Assembly (NCBI GenBank): GCA_036498205.1
Contig: DASXIC010000015.1
Span: 1-64,000, forward strand
Direction: 5' to 3'
Length of the DNA stretch: 64,000 nucleotides
Source of the DNA: AV69 sp036498205
GTDB taxonomy: Bacteria; Verrucomicrobiota; Verrucomicrobiia; Chthoniobacterales; UBA10450
Part shown: piece by piece, positions 25,101-32,922 of the stretch
How the letters are laid out: each line of letters begins with the position of its first letter
Numbering within the stretch: the stretch's first letter is position 1
Notes under the pieces: model-generated
Seen by the model: only the letters and a program-made list of their open reading frames with translations
What the model was told of the DNA's origin: nothing
The model's database searches: none
Translations under genes and position numbers: made by a program

Positions 25101-25814
25101 TTGCAGGGTGCGTAATTTGCGATGCGAGAAATGTGTGTCGAGCACTTTCAGGTCAGCGTGGAGGGCTTGATATCGACGCGCCTTTCCCGCCTGCCGCTGC
25201 AGCGATCCAATCTGGCGTTTAACCTCTTTAATGATGTCGCCGATGCGCAGCAGGTTCGCCTCCGTCGCCTCCAACTTGTGCAGCGCTTCCTTTTTCTGTG
25301 TCTTATATTTGGTAATTCCGGCTGCTTCTTCGAATACGCTACGACGATCCTCCGGTCGGGAACTCAAGATCAGGTCGATTTTGCCCTGCTCCATGATCGA
25401 ATAGGCGGTTCGCCCCACCCCCGTGTCTGCGAATAAGCTGTGAATATCTTTGAGCCGGCACCCGGTTCTATTCAGGAAATACTCGGATATTCCGTCCCGG
25501 TGAACTCGCCTTGTGACTCGAACGTCGTGCCAGTCAACCCCGAGCTCGGCTGCGCAGTCGGTAAAAGTAAGCGAAACTTCGGCAAAGCCCAGCGGCTTGC
25601 GCGAATCAGTCCCATTGAAGATGACATCCGCCATTTCGCCTCCACGGAGCGATTTGGCTGATTGCTCTCCGAGCACCCATCGGACGGCGTCGAGAATATT
25701 GGATTTTCCACAACCATTGGGCCCGACGACGGCGGTGACGCCTTCATGAAAGCTAAAGATGGTCTTGTCAGCGAAGGACTTGAAGCCGAACAGCTCGAGA
25801 GATTGAAGATGCAT
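22140..25814 (-). CDS. smc: chromosome segregation ATPase SMC
   Basis: 1224 residues, the normal SMC size. The N-terminal head has the Walker A motif GPNGCGKSN at 31-39 in the context FHEGVTAVV. Two long coiled coils surround a hinge at about 510-660 (FALAGALAAQLSVPDEF, HAIVLRDRKRAAEVI). The C-terminal head has the ABC signature SLLSGGERTMTAVALLFAI followed by Walker B CVLDEMDAPLDESN. SMC with ScpAB compacts and segregates the chromosome. The ScpA/B genes are not in the window. The last ~35 residues (PAGANNPIAPVSEQRQ...) are a variable tail. The coiled coils give long Ser/Arg-rich open frames on the opposite strand that are not genes. Confidence 0.97.
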   Translation of the reverse strand: MHLQSLELFGFKSFADKTIFSFHEGVTAVVGPNGCGKSNILDAVRWVLGEQSAKSLRGGEMADVIFNGTDSRKPLGFAEVSLTFTDCAAELGVDWHDVRVTRRVHRDGISEYFLNRTGCRLKDIHSLFADTGVGRTAYSIMEQGKIDLILSSRPEDRRSVFEEAAGITKYKTQKKEALHKLEATEANLLRIGDIIKEVKRQIGSLQRQAGKARRYQALHADLKVLDTHFSHRKLRTLQEELAHCTTEIERLTETEREMRGEIEAGEAKLTELRNKLDAADDHIASERANLQRIESGIAAHQSRIEFNEQRGIELNELITRSKREIATAETKLREHETEIDSANAAVEETGRNLQEQKEQLEEITRLTGSYRDARQKSDEQLHEVQMNLSKDELRLSTTTDDLQELRARRDATGHDADTLVAKIGSADSVYQQLQATLQSARLAAEQEQETVEQLFTRVRASEDDLRVQQTALADMEKQVIAVHRAIAEIESRLEVLRQLNEEGEGLAKGSQALLKTETFALAGALAAQLSVPDEFVAAVEAALGRNLHAIVLRDRKRAAEVISFLNGQQLGQAALVWEREGAGEKEATRPLPDGAIGWAVDKVTAPASLAPLIARLLHNVAIFSNLESALALVATNPRLTFSTLSGEFFSGDGVLFGGKGKAGTDSLLRRKATIDSIATELENRRRERAAIEQTRQRMEAHIASLATALEQSRSMHRESHLAQTASAAKISEVEREHYSAGRDLEILRSEHATLERQIAVADGRIQELEEQRRILEENIATQRAELERLEHECGVARRREEEGAARLAELRIGVATQEQKHQALLAQRAPMLARQKELAELIATRGSEIRNYEARLLAQAAESESAQNAIALQTAELTRRETEIAQFITERETQSETINAQEVQLRGARHRLSELQEKRGTFSVRQTQLQLQSEHLAEHVSQRYQIDLRQFAPDSYAHEKVLRAQLKRTETDSLNDEDIQKLITELARQLDSMGPVNLEAVQEYDELEERFRFLESQNNDLTNSRRELLDVIARINVTTQKLFAETFAQVRMNFREMFGELFGGGRADLQLMDENDALNCGIEIIAKPPGKQLQSISLLSGGERTMTAVALLFAIYMVRPSPFCVLDEMDAPLDESNINRFIRVLERFVRQSQFIIITHNKRTIAKADVLYGVTMEERGVSKLVGMKMTAPRPAGANNPIAPVSEQRQFPMSEPEREPRLAGRG

Positions 25815-25910
25815 TGGGTGGCGTGGATTCGCCTGTTCTCGGAAATATAGTCGACGAAACCGGCGAGCAAGGCAAATCTACACAATTTGGCGTAGGGGGA
25901 GGGAGGCTGG

Positions 25911-25976
25911 CCACCATATTTTGTGGTGGGCGCTCAGTAGGCGGTTGCGCTGCGCTCCCGCAATCATCGGGCCGCC
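25911..25976 (-). other. hairpin-rich intergenic stretch after the permease gene
   Basis: CCACCA/TGGTGG (25911-25916 and 25924-25929) and a two-part stem GGCGG-TTGCG / CGCAA-CCGCC (25940-25976) lie directly downstream of the permease stop. They could end permease transcription, but no U-tract is seen. Confidence 0.3.
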
Positions 25977-27310
25977 TAAGATGCGCGTTGGCGGCGTCGG
26001 CGAAACTTTTTGCGCAAGAGATAAAGGATCGAGCCAATCGCCAACACGATTCCATTTACCTCGAACTCCCACAGTGTCGCATGCGCGAGAATCCAGATAA
26101 TGGTAAGGATGGCGAGGGCGGGAATGATTTTCATGCCGGGAAAATTGAACGGTTGGCCGTCAGCGCGGACGTCGCGTCGCACTAAAAACCAGCAAGCGGC
26201 GCAGCAGAGTAGGTACATCAGGAGAACGGCGACGTTGGAAAGGACGGCAAGTTGTTCGAAGGTGCCGCTGACCGACAGGGCAAAGGCGAGCACGGCGTAA
26301 GTGATTATGGCGAAATCGGGCGTGTGATAGCGCGGATGTACATGGGCAAACCATGTTGGCAAGGCGCCGTCACGGCCGAAGGCAAAAATCATACGCGGCG
26401 AACTAAGAATGTCGCTAGTGACGAAACCAAAGGCCGAGATGGTGGCACCCGTGAGCAGGATCGTCCGGCCGATGTTGCCAAGAAATTGGCTGGCCGCTTC
26501 GGCGAGCGGGGCGTCTTTGAAATTCGCCAGTTCGCTGCCGAGTGTTCCCTGCGCTACGAGCTGGATCATGATATAAATGACGGTGGTAATAACTAGTGCG
26601 AGGTAAGCGGCACGCGGGACTGTTCGCGCGGGATTCTTCACTTCGCCGCTTGGGATCAACGCCACTTCGATTCCGACGAAAGCAAAGATCAAGAGGATAA
26701 CACTGTCGCCTAATGCCTTGCTGCCTGGCCACGCCGTCCAGGTGAGATTCGCCGGATGAATAAAAAAGATTCCCGCGCAGATGAACAAAAGAAGCGGCAG
26801 AAGTTTTGCAAACGTAATGGCCGTTACAGCGCCAGCACCTTCGCGCACGCCGCGGATATTGATCAATACCAGTGCTCCATAAACGAAAAGCATGACGAAG
26901 ATGCGCATTATTGGACTGCCTAAGAATGGCACGACCAAGGCGATAGAGTTCGCTAGGACATTCACCACTCCAGCTACGGCGCCGAGCGCCGTCAGAAAAT
27001 AGAGCATGCCGGCGAGAAATCCGACGTAACGACCAAAGGCGACTTCGACATAGGCGTAAAGTCCGCCTGTAAGCGAGACGCGACTGCCGGCGATAGCAAA
27101 ACAGGTGACGAATAACACCATCGCGATCGCGCAAACGACGAACGCCAGTGGCGCGGCCGGCCCGAGTCCCCTCGCCACGGTTGCGGGTATGACAAAAATG
27201 CCTGCGCCGATGGTCGAGCTGACAATGTTCGCGGTTAGCGCGGGAATTCCGATGCCCCGGACGAGCTGATGGTCGACGCGCTCGGCGTGTTGGAGTGTGT
27301 CGTCAGCCAT
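25976..27310 (-). CDS. amino acid permease (APC superfamily)
   Basis: 444 residues with 12 hydrophobic helices. The N-terminal helix 1 carries TANIVSSTIGAGIFVIPATVA, the unwound, substrate-binding glycine-rich stretch of APC transporters. Helix 6 region has VILLIFAFVGIEVALIPSGEVKNPARTVPRA, the family motif at the second binding site and following loop. It is a secondary transporter for amino acids or amines in the inner membrane. The substrate is not readable. It lies on the same strand as the upstream gamma-glutamyltranspeptidase gene (128 bases apart), whose product releases glutamate and other amino acids, so uptake of those products is a reasonable inference. Confidence 0.88.
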   Translation of the reverse strand: MADDTLQHAERVDHQLVRGIGIPALTANIVSSTIGAGIFVIPATVARGLGPAAPLAFVVCAIAMVLFVTCFAIAGSRVSLTGGLYAYVEVAFGRYVGFLAGMLYFLTALGAVAGVVNVLANSIALVVPFLGSPIMRIFVMLFVYGALVLINIRGVREGAGAVTAITFAKLLPLLLFICAGIFFIHPANLTWTAWPGSKALGDSVILLIFAFVGIEVALIPSGEVKNPARTVPRAAYLALVITTVIYIMIQLVAQGTLGSELANFKDAPLAEAASQFLGNIGRTILLTGATISAFGFVTSDILSSPRMIFAFGRDGALPTWFAHVHPRYHTPDFAIITYAVLAFALSVSGTFEQLAVLSNVAVLLMYLLCCAACWFLVRRDVRADGQPFNFPGMKIIPALAILTIIWILAHATLWEFEVNGIVLAIGSILYLLRKKFRRRRQRAS

Positions 27311-27334
27311 CCCGCGATCTCATCCGAGTTGCGA

Positions 27335-27360
27335 CAGGATTAACAGGATTTTTCAGGATT
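27335..27360. repeat. short CAGGATT direct repeats
   Basis: Three CAGGATT units at 27335, 27344 and 27354 (spacing 9 and 10 bases), upstream of the permease gene in the 128-base gap that separates it from the gamma-glutamyltranspeptidase gene. Similar AATCCTG arrays occur between genes in many unrelated bacteria, from memory rather than a search. Confidence 0.6.
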
Positions 27361-27438
27361 AAAAGACGCGCTTGGCTTTAATCATTTCGATTGGGCGGTG
27401 GTGCGGTTTCTAAATCTCGTTAATCAGGTTTCGCCAAT

Positions 27439-29172
27439 TCAATAACCCGCCGCCTGCCCGTCCTTGCGCGATTCGCTCGCGCCGACGTAGACACGCTGGC
27501 CATCGTGCATCTCCACTTTGATTGCCTGATATCCGCCGTAACCGCCGACGTCGAAGCGCACGTCATGCCCGCGTTTTTTTAGCTCGCGTACGGTTTCATA
27601 CGGAATACCGCTTTCTACTTCGACATAGCCTCCGTTTGTCATTTTCTCGTCCGTCGGTTCGTTATCGCCTTCGTGTTGCCAGCGGGAGGCATCGCCTGCT
27701 TCCTGCACGCCCAGCCCGAAATCGATCTGATTCGTGAGCACCTGAACGTGGCCCTGCGGCTGCATTCCGCCGCCCATGACGCCAAATGCCTCCCACGGTT
27801 TTCCCTCTTTCATCACGAAACCCGGAATGATCGTGTGAAAGGGCCGTTTCCCCGGCGCGTAGACGTTGGCATGGCCAGGCTGCATCGAGAACAGCTCTCC
27901 GCGGTCCTGAAACATGAAGCCTAGACCGGGCACGACGATACCGCTGCCCATGCCTCGATAGTTGCTTTGAATTAGTGAGACCATGTTGCCTTCATCATCG
28001 GCGGTGCACATGTAGATTGTGTCGCCTTGATCCAGAGTGGGATTACCAGCGGCCAGAGTCTTAGCTGCTCGGTGGGGATCAATTAACTTTCGCCGCTCCG
28101 CTGCGTAAGTTTTTGAAAGTAAACCAGCGACGGGAATTTTTCCGAATGCGGGGTCGGCATAGAACTTGGCCCGATCGGCCCACGCGATCTTCTTCGCCTC
28201 GATCATCGTGTGTAACGTGTCCGGCGAGTTGCGACCCATTGCGCGCAGATCGAAACCTTCCAGGATGTTTAAAATCTGTAGCGTTGCGATGCCCTGACCG
28301 TTCGGCGGAAGTTCGAAAACATCGTAACCCCGATAGTTGGTCGAGACGGGATCGACCCAGGTGCTGCTATGTTTCTCGAAGTCCGCTTTGCGCAAGTAGC
28401 CACCATTTGCCTGCATGAAAGCATCGATCTTATCTGCGACCTCTCCTCTGTAAAAAACATCGCGCCCTTTCTCGCCAATCAACCGGAGCGTGTTTACCAG
28501 CCCTGGATTTTTGAAAATGTCGCCTTTCGCCGGTGTCCGGCCTTTCCCATCCAGTGTGTAGGTCTCAAGAAACGCACCTGGGAATCCCTTGTAAATTTCC
28601 GGGCCGAAATGCCAGTAAAAAGCAATTAACTCAGTTACCGGAAAACCTTCCTCTGCATAACGGATCACAGGAGCGAGATCGTCACTAAATTTCAACTTCC
28701 CGAATTTTTTGTGCAGCTCGGCCCACGCATCAACGCAGCCGGGAACACTAATCGGCAACATTCCCTGGGGCGGGATTGTTTTGCGATTCAGCTTGTCGAG
28801 CTCCGCTTTCATCTGGTCGTAACTGAGCCCAAATGGGGAGCGTCCGCTTCCGTTTAGCCCATACAGCTTGTTTTCTTTGGCGCTGTAAACGATCGCGAAC
28901 AAATCGCCACCGATCCCATTCGAAACCGGCTCCATCAGACCAAGCGTTGCATTCGCGGCGATGGCAGCGTCGACCGCGCTTCCACCCTTCTTCAAGATAT
29001 CAAGACCGACCTGTGTCGCGGCCGGTACACTCGTGCAAACCATTCCGTGTTTACCTAGTACTTCCGATCGCGTCGCGAACGGCTTGCCCGTAATCCGATC
29101 GACTTGGGCTACAGCAGAGATGCAGAAACACGCCATCAGGACAACGAACAAATTTCGAGATGCTTGCGACAT
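27439..29172 (-). CDS. ggt: gamma-glutamyltranspeptidase
   Basis: 577 residues with a Sec signal peptide (MSQASRNLFVVLMACFCISAVAQ), so periplasmic or secreted. The family autocleaves before a threonine. The likely nucleophile is T385 in QGDTIYMCTADDEGNMVS, near the usual large/small subunit boundary. Other conserved stretches: ATQVGLDILKKGGSAVDAAIAAN, MEPVSNGIGGDLFAIVY, ELPPNGQGIATLQ and GVMGGGMQPQGH. It hydrolyses or transfers the gamma-glutamyl group of glutathione and related peptides. The C-terminal end is complete (VYVGASESRKDGQAAGY). It is divergent from an M20 peptidase gene, suggesting a peptide-scavenging region. Confidence 0.93.
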   Translation of the reverse strand: MSQASRNLFVVLMACFCISAVAQVDRITGKPFATRSEVLGKHGMVCTSVPAATQVGLDILKKGGSAVDAAIAANATLGLMEPVSNGIGGDLFAIVYSAKENKLYGLNGSGRSPFGLSYDQMKAELDKLNRKTIPPQGMLPISVPGCVDAWAELHKKFGKLKFSDDLAPVIRYAEEGFPVTELIAFYWHFGPEIYKGFPGAFLETYTLDGKGRTPAKGDIFKNPGLVNTLRLIGEKGRDVFYRGEVADKIDAFMQANGGYLRKADFEKHSSTWVDPVSTNYRGYDVFELPPNGQGIATLQILNILEGFDLRAMGRNSPDTLHTMIEAKKIAWADRAKFYADPAFGKIPVAGLLSKTYAAERRKLIDPHRAAKTLAAGNPTLDQGDTIYMCTADDEGNMVSLIQSNYRGMGSGIVVPGLGFMFQDRGELFSMQPGHANVYAPGKRPFHTIIPGFVMKEGKPWEAFGVMGGGMQPQGHVQVLTNQIDFGLGVQEAGDASRWQHEGDNEPTDEKMTNGGYVEVESGIPYETVRELKKRGHDVRFDVGGYGGYQAIKVEMHDGQRVYVGASESRKDGQAAGY

Positions 29173-29197
29173 GCCGGGAGCGTAGCACCGCTATGGT

Positions 29198-29264
29198 CTG
29201 GAGCGAACGCGAGGAATCTCGCCACGGAGAGATTTCAGTCGTCAGCTACGCGGCTTGGGATGAC
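29198..29264. repeat. palindromic intergenic repeat, copy 3 (degenerate, ggt/M20 gap)
   Basis: GGAGCGAACGCGAGGAATCTC (to 29220) and, after GCCACG, GAGAGATTTCAG...GGGATGAC (to 29264). The outer left part of the arm (GTCATCCTG) is eroded. The ATG at 29260 lies in this repeat and is therefore rejected as a start. Confidence 0.6.
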
Positions 29265-29295
29265 AACCGCAACTACGCGCACTAACATCACGCTC

Positions 29296-30630
29296 ATGCG
29301 TGCATCTCACCTCGAAGATTTTTATCAATTTCTCCGTTTCCCGAGTGTTTCGACCGACGAGGATTACTCGGAAAAAGTGACCGAATGTGCGCATTGGCTG
29401 GTCGAAAAACTCACGGCCATCGGTTTAACGGCGAAACTCCATCCGACTCCGGGACACCCTGTGGTCTGGGCGCGAAACAAACATTTGCCCGGGCGGCACA
29501 CGGTGCTGATCTATGGCCATTATGATGTGCAGCCCCCCGATCCGCTTGAGTTGTGGGAGTCGCCACCTTTTGAACCGGTTCTAAAAAACGGTTTCGTTTT
29601 CGCGCGCGGGGCCACTGATAACAAGGGGCAGATTCTTTCACACATCCTGGGCCTACAGGAACAATTGGAAGGTGCCGGTGATTTGCCGGTGAACTTGAAC
29701 TTGATCATCGAAGGGGAGGAAGAAATCGGCAGCGGCAATCTCGGAAATTTTCTCTCCCAGAATCGGGCCGATTTGAAATGCGACGTGGCGGTTGTTTCCG
29801 ATACCGGAATGGTCGCGCGCGGCGTGCCAACTCTGAGTTACGGCTTACGAGGAGTTGCCGGGCTCGAGCTAAAGATTACGGGCCCCAAAATGGACCTGCA
29901 TTCGGGCATCTATGGTGGCGCGGTGGCAAACCCGCTCACTGCCATGGCTCGATTGCTGGCCACCTTGCACGATGCCGACGGACACGTCGCGATCCCGGGC
30001 TTTTATAACGACGTTCTACCAATGGAAAACTGGGAGCGTGAGACATGGCGAAAAGTGCCGATAAATGTCGACGAAGAGATCGTGAAAGAAACCGGTGTGC
30101 CCGTGCTCTTTGGTGAGAAAGGATTTTCTACACTGGAACGGCTCTGGGCGAGACCGACAGCAGAGATCAACGGTTTTGGCGGCGGTTATCAGGGCCGGGG
30201 GACGAAGACAGTGATCGGACGAGAATCGTTCGCGAAACTCACTTTCCGGCTCGTCCCGAATCAGAATGGAGAAAAAATCATCGCCTTGGCGCAGGAGCAT
30301 CTGCGAAAAAATTGCCCGCCAGGCGTCCGACTCGACATGACACCGGGGCACTCTGGCCCCTGGTATCTGACAGATCCCAACTCCAAGTACGGCAAAGCAG
30401 CCCAAATTGCCCTCAAAGAGGCATTCGATCGGGATGCGGTATTGATTCGTGAAGGGGGTAGCATCCCTATCGTGTCCGATTTCCGAAATATCCTCGGCGT
30501 CGAGACGCTTTTGCTAGGACTCGCGCTGCCCGATTGTCGTGCGCACTCACCTAACGAAAATTTTCCACTCGAAAATCTCGACGCCGGAATTCGCATCAAT
30601 AAGGCCGTCCTTCAAGAAATTGCGAACTGA
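29296..30630 (+). CDS. M20 family metallopeptidase (dipeptidase-like)
   Basis: 444 residues from the ATG at 29296. The frame extends to 29104, but the extra sequence runs through a repeat and through the ggt start region. Zinc-site motifs are present: VLIYGHYDVQP (His and Asp ligands), FARGATDNKGQ (Asp), and LIIEGEEEIGSGN (catalytic and ligand glutamates). The remaining two ligands are likely in AVVSDTG and the C-terminal REGGSIPIV region. The family cleaves dipeptides or N-acyl amino acids in the cytosol. The ATG at 29260 would add 12 residues and is less likely. A downstream NlpC/P60 gene starts 16 bases after the stop. Confidence 0.88.
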   Translation: MRASHLEDFYQFLRFPSVSTDEDYSEKVTECAHWLVEKLTAIGLTAKLHPTPGHPVVWARNKHLPGRHTVLIYGHYDVQPPDPLELWESPPFEPVLKNGFVFARGATDNKGQILSHILGLQEQLEGAGDLPVNLNLIIEGEEEIGSGNLGNFLSQNRADLKCDVAVVSDTGMVARGVPTLSYGLRGVAGLELKITGPKMDLHSGIYGGAVANPLTAMARLLATLHDADGHVAIPGFYNDVLPMENWERETWRKVPINVDEEIVKETGVPVLFGEKGFSTLERLWARPTAEINGFGGGYQGRGTKTVIGRESFAKLTFRLVPNQNGEKIIALAQEHLRKNCPPGVRLDMTPGHSGPWYLTDPNSKYGKAAQIALKEAFDRDAVLIREGGSIPIVSDFRNILGVETLLLGLALPDCRAHSPNENFPLENLDAGIRINKAVLQEIAN

Positions 30631-30646
30631 TCGCATCACAACAGGT

Positions 30647-31642
30647 GTGACGTTTGCACGGATAATTGTCTCGGCGTTCCTGATCGTCTCGTTTTCGGCA
30701 CCGGTCCAGGCTGAGCAGACGATTGGTAACGCGATCAAAAAGGTTTTTTCGACGCCTACCCCAACGCCCGCGCGGAAAAAGAAAAAAACCTCAACCTCGA
30801 AAAAAGAAGCATCGTCCCCGTCGCCAAGCGCGTCGCCGCGCCCAAAAGGGAAACATTCGCCCTCGCCGGCAGCGAAACCGGAAGAAACGCCGGGCGCCGC
30901 TGAAAAAGGTTCGTCGAAGTCCAAAAAAAGAAAATCTAAGACGTCGCCGGAAGCAACGGAGACACCGGCATCCACAACAACACCAGAGTCCTCGCCAACC
31001 GAGACTCCAACCGTTGCCCCGGAGAATTCGCCCTCTGTCTCGCCTCAACCGAAACAGAGGAAGAATGGCGGCGCACCGAACGCGACGCTATCTCCTGCCG
31101 AGATAAAAGGGTTCGAGGACAACCCGCCGCGCGTTCGTAAACTGCTTGAGTCTGCGCTTGAACTCACTGCACGCAATCTTGGCTACCAGTACGGCTCGGC
31201 CGACCCCGCTAACGGCGGCATGGACTGCTCCGGTTTCGTTTATTACGTCTTGAAGCAGAATGGATTGGGCGACGTTCCGAGGGATTCGAGCCAACAATAT
31301 GTCTGGCTCCGTCGCGCTGGAAAATTTGAACCGGTTGCGAGCCATAAAGATGATTCATTCGAGCTGGAAAATTTGAAGCCCGGTGATCTGCTATTTTGGA
31401 CCGGGACATACTCCATCGAACGCGACCCGCCAATTACGCACGCAATGATCTACCTGGGCCGCGAGAAGAAAACCGGTGCGCGAGTAATGGTGGGTTCAAG
31501 CGATGGGCGCGTTTATCAGGGACAATCGCGTAACGGAGTCAGCGTTTTCGATTTCAAAGTTGAACGCCGGGACACTGCGGACAACGGTAAACTTCGGCCG
31601 ACATTTATTGGCTATGGTCACATCCCCGGCTTGCGCGAATAG
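30647..31642 (+). CDS. exported NlpC/P60 family peptidoglycan hydrolase
   Basis: About 331 residues from the GTG at 30647, giving a signal sequence (ARIIVSAFLIVSFSAPVQA) 16 bases after the M20 stop. A longer frame back to 30539 would overlap that gene. Residues to about 180 are a Lys/Ser/Pro/Thr-rich linker with SPSPSASP and ETPTVAPENS patches. The C-terminal ~150 residues are NlpC/P60: catalytic Cys in GMDCSGFVYYVL and His in ITHAMIYLG. Such enzymes cut D-Glu-diaminopimelate bonds in peptidoglycan stems. The basic linker suggests cell-wall binding. The exact start is moderately uncertain. Confidence 0.82.
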   Translation: MTFARIIVSAFLIVSFSAPVQAEQTIGNAIKKVFSTPTPTPARKKKKTSTSKKEASSPSPSASPRPKGKHSPSPAAKPEETPGAAEKGSSKSKKRKSKTSPEATETPASTTTPESSPTETPTVAPENSPSVSPQPKQRKNGGAPNATLSPAEIKGFEDNPPRVRKLLESALELTARNLGYQYGSADPANGGMDCSGFVYYVLKQNGLGDVPRDSSQQYVWLRRAGKFEPVASHKDDSFELENLKPGDLLFWTGTYSIERDPPITHAMIYLGREKKTGARVMVGSSDGRVYQGQSRNGVSVFDFKVERRDTADNGKLRPTFIGYGHIPGLRE

Positions 31643-31704
31643 TCCTAAGAGATTTTTTATTTCAGGGCGATGTCGCTCGGACGTTGCGAGGTCGGTCGCC
31701 TCGC

Positions 31705-32394
31705 TCAAGAGGAGCGCAAACAACCCCTTGGATCTGATAATCCCGCCTCGCGAAATCCTTTTGCCCGTAATCGGCACGAGTCACATTCGCCACAGGCAGC
31801 TCCGTCGGGGGCGGGATCGTAGCAGCTGTGCGTCAGGGAGAAATCGACGCCCAACTCTGTCCCTTTTCGGATAATTTCGGCCTTTGTCATGGCGATTAGA
31901 GGAGAGCGAATGCGAAACCGCTCGCCTGAAACCCCCGCTTTGGTCGCCAAATTGGCCAGCCGCTCAAATTGCTCGATGAACTCTGGCCGGCAATCCGGAT
32001 AGCCGCTGTAATCGAGCGCATTGACGCCGATAAAAATGTCATCGGCGCCGACGACCTCCGCCCAGGCCAGTGCATATCCGAGAAAAATCGTATTTCGTGC
32101 CGGAACATATGTGAGTGGAATCTTGCTTTCCATCTCGTCCTCCGACCGATTCTTCGGAACATCGATCGAGTCCGTTAACGCGGAACCGCCGAACGCTCGG
32201 AGATCTATTTTTACGATTCGGTGCTCCCGCACCTGCAAATCCTGCGCGACACTTTTGGCGGCAGCGATCTCGATTGCGTGACGCTGTCCATACTCAAACG
32301 AAAGGGCAAAAACGTCGTAGCCTTCCTGCTTTGCCAGAGCAAGAGTGGTGGCCGAATCCAGTCCTCCGCTCAGCAAAACGATTGCGCGCCTCAT
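31705..32394 (-). CDS. queC: 7-cyano-7-deazaguanine synthase
   Basis: 229 residues. The N-terminal ATP pyrophosphatase P-loop is VLLSGGLDSATTLALA. The C-terminal zinc site is built by cysteines in HSCYDPAPDGAACGECDSC. It converts 7-carboxy-7-deazaguanine and ammonia to preQ0 in the cytosol, the step before QueF. Its ATG overlaps the queF stop by 4 bases, so the two are one operon. QueD and QueE are not in the window, while tgt lies at 50.1-51.3 kb. No preQ1 riboswitch-like sequence was seen before queF. Confidence 0.95.
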   Translation of the reverse strand: MRRAIVLLSGGLDSATTLALAKQEGYDVFALSFEYGQRHAIEIAAAKSVAQDLQVREHRIVKIDLRAFGGSALTDSIDVPKNRSEDEMESKIPLTYVPARNTIFLGYALAWAEVVGADDIFIGVNALDYSGYPDCRPEFIEQFERLANLATKAGVSGERFRIRSPLIAMTKAEIIRKGTELGVDFSLTHSCYDPAPDGAACGECDSCRLRAKGFREAGLSDPRGCLRSS

Positions 32395-32828
32395 CCGCCA
32401 TTCCGGCTAGTGCGCGCAAGATCGGGAAAGCTCGCTCGCACCGTGAGGGCGATCCCGCCGCGGGCAGAAAAGCCAGCCGTAACAATCGCTTCGTGCGGAG
32501 CGCACGATTTCACGAAATCATCGAGAATCCGATTGGTAATTGCCTCATTAAAGGCCCGCTCATTGCGAAAAGAAGCGAGATAAAATTTTAGCGACTTGCT
32601 CTCAATGCAGAGTCTGGCGGGAACATAATCGATCTGGATTTTTGCGAAGTCGGCCTGGCCTGTGATGGGGCAAAGGGCAGTAAAATCTGATGTCTCAAAA
32701 TGGATCCAAAATCTCCGGCGCGCAGTATTCGGAAAAGTTTCGAGTGTTGCCGCCGTCGGAGAGGGCGGGATACGAGCATCGCTATTCCCCAAGAGTGTGA
32801 GGCGTGGCGATTTTTTCCTGGTTTTCAT
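32391..32828 (-). CDS. queF: NADPH-dependent preQ0 reductase
   Basis: 145 residues from the ATG at 32828 (another ATG lies one codon upstream), the size of single-domain type QueF. Catalytic Cys53 and Asp60 are in ALCPITGQADFAKI, and VPARLCIESKSLKFYLAS carries the substrate-binding Glu. The reaction reduces preQ0 to preQ1 with two NADPH, ahead of exchange into tRNA by Tgt. queC follows with a 4-base overlap. A 6-bp hairpin AAGGAG/CTCCTT (32878-32895) lies ~50 bases upstream. It may belong to the preceding gene or the leader. Confidence 0.95.
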   Translation of the reverse strand: MKTRKKSPRLTLLGNSDARIPPSPTAATLETFPNTARRRFWIHFETSDFTALCPITGQADFAKIQIDYVPARLCIESKSLKFYLASFRNERAFNEAITNRILDDFVKSCAPHEAIVTAGFSARGGIALTVRASFPDLARTSRNGG

Positions 32829-32922
32829 CATGACCAGCGTAACCGAAGGCGAGCACAATTACGAGAGGCCTTGTCATAAGGAGCGCTCTCTCCTTCAGCA
32901 TCGTGGAACCGCCGGAAACGAA

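Noticed and set aside
24376..25170. 264-residue Ser/Arg/Cys-rich open frame on the plus strand within smc
   Set aside because: It arises from the coiled-coil codon bias of smc on the other strand; composition is unnatural for a protein.
32829..32922. preQ1 riboswitch before queF
   Set aside because: No preQ1 aptamer-like pseudoknot sequence is visible; only a simple 6-bp hairpin lies in the leader.
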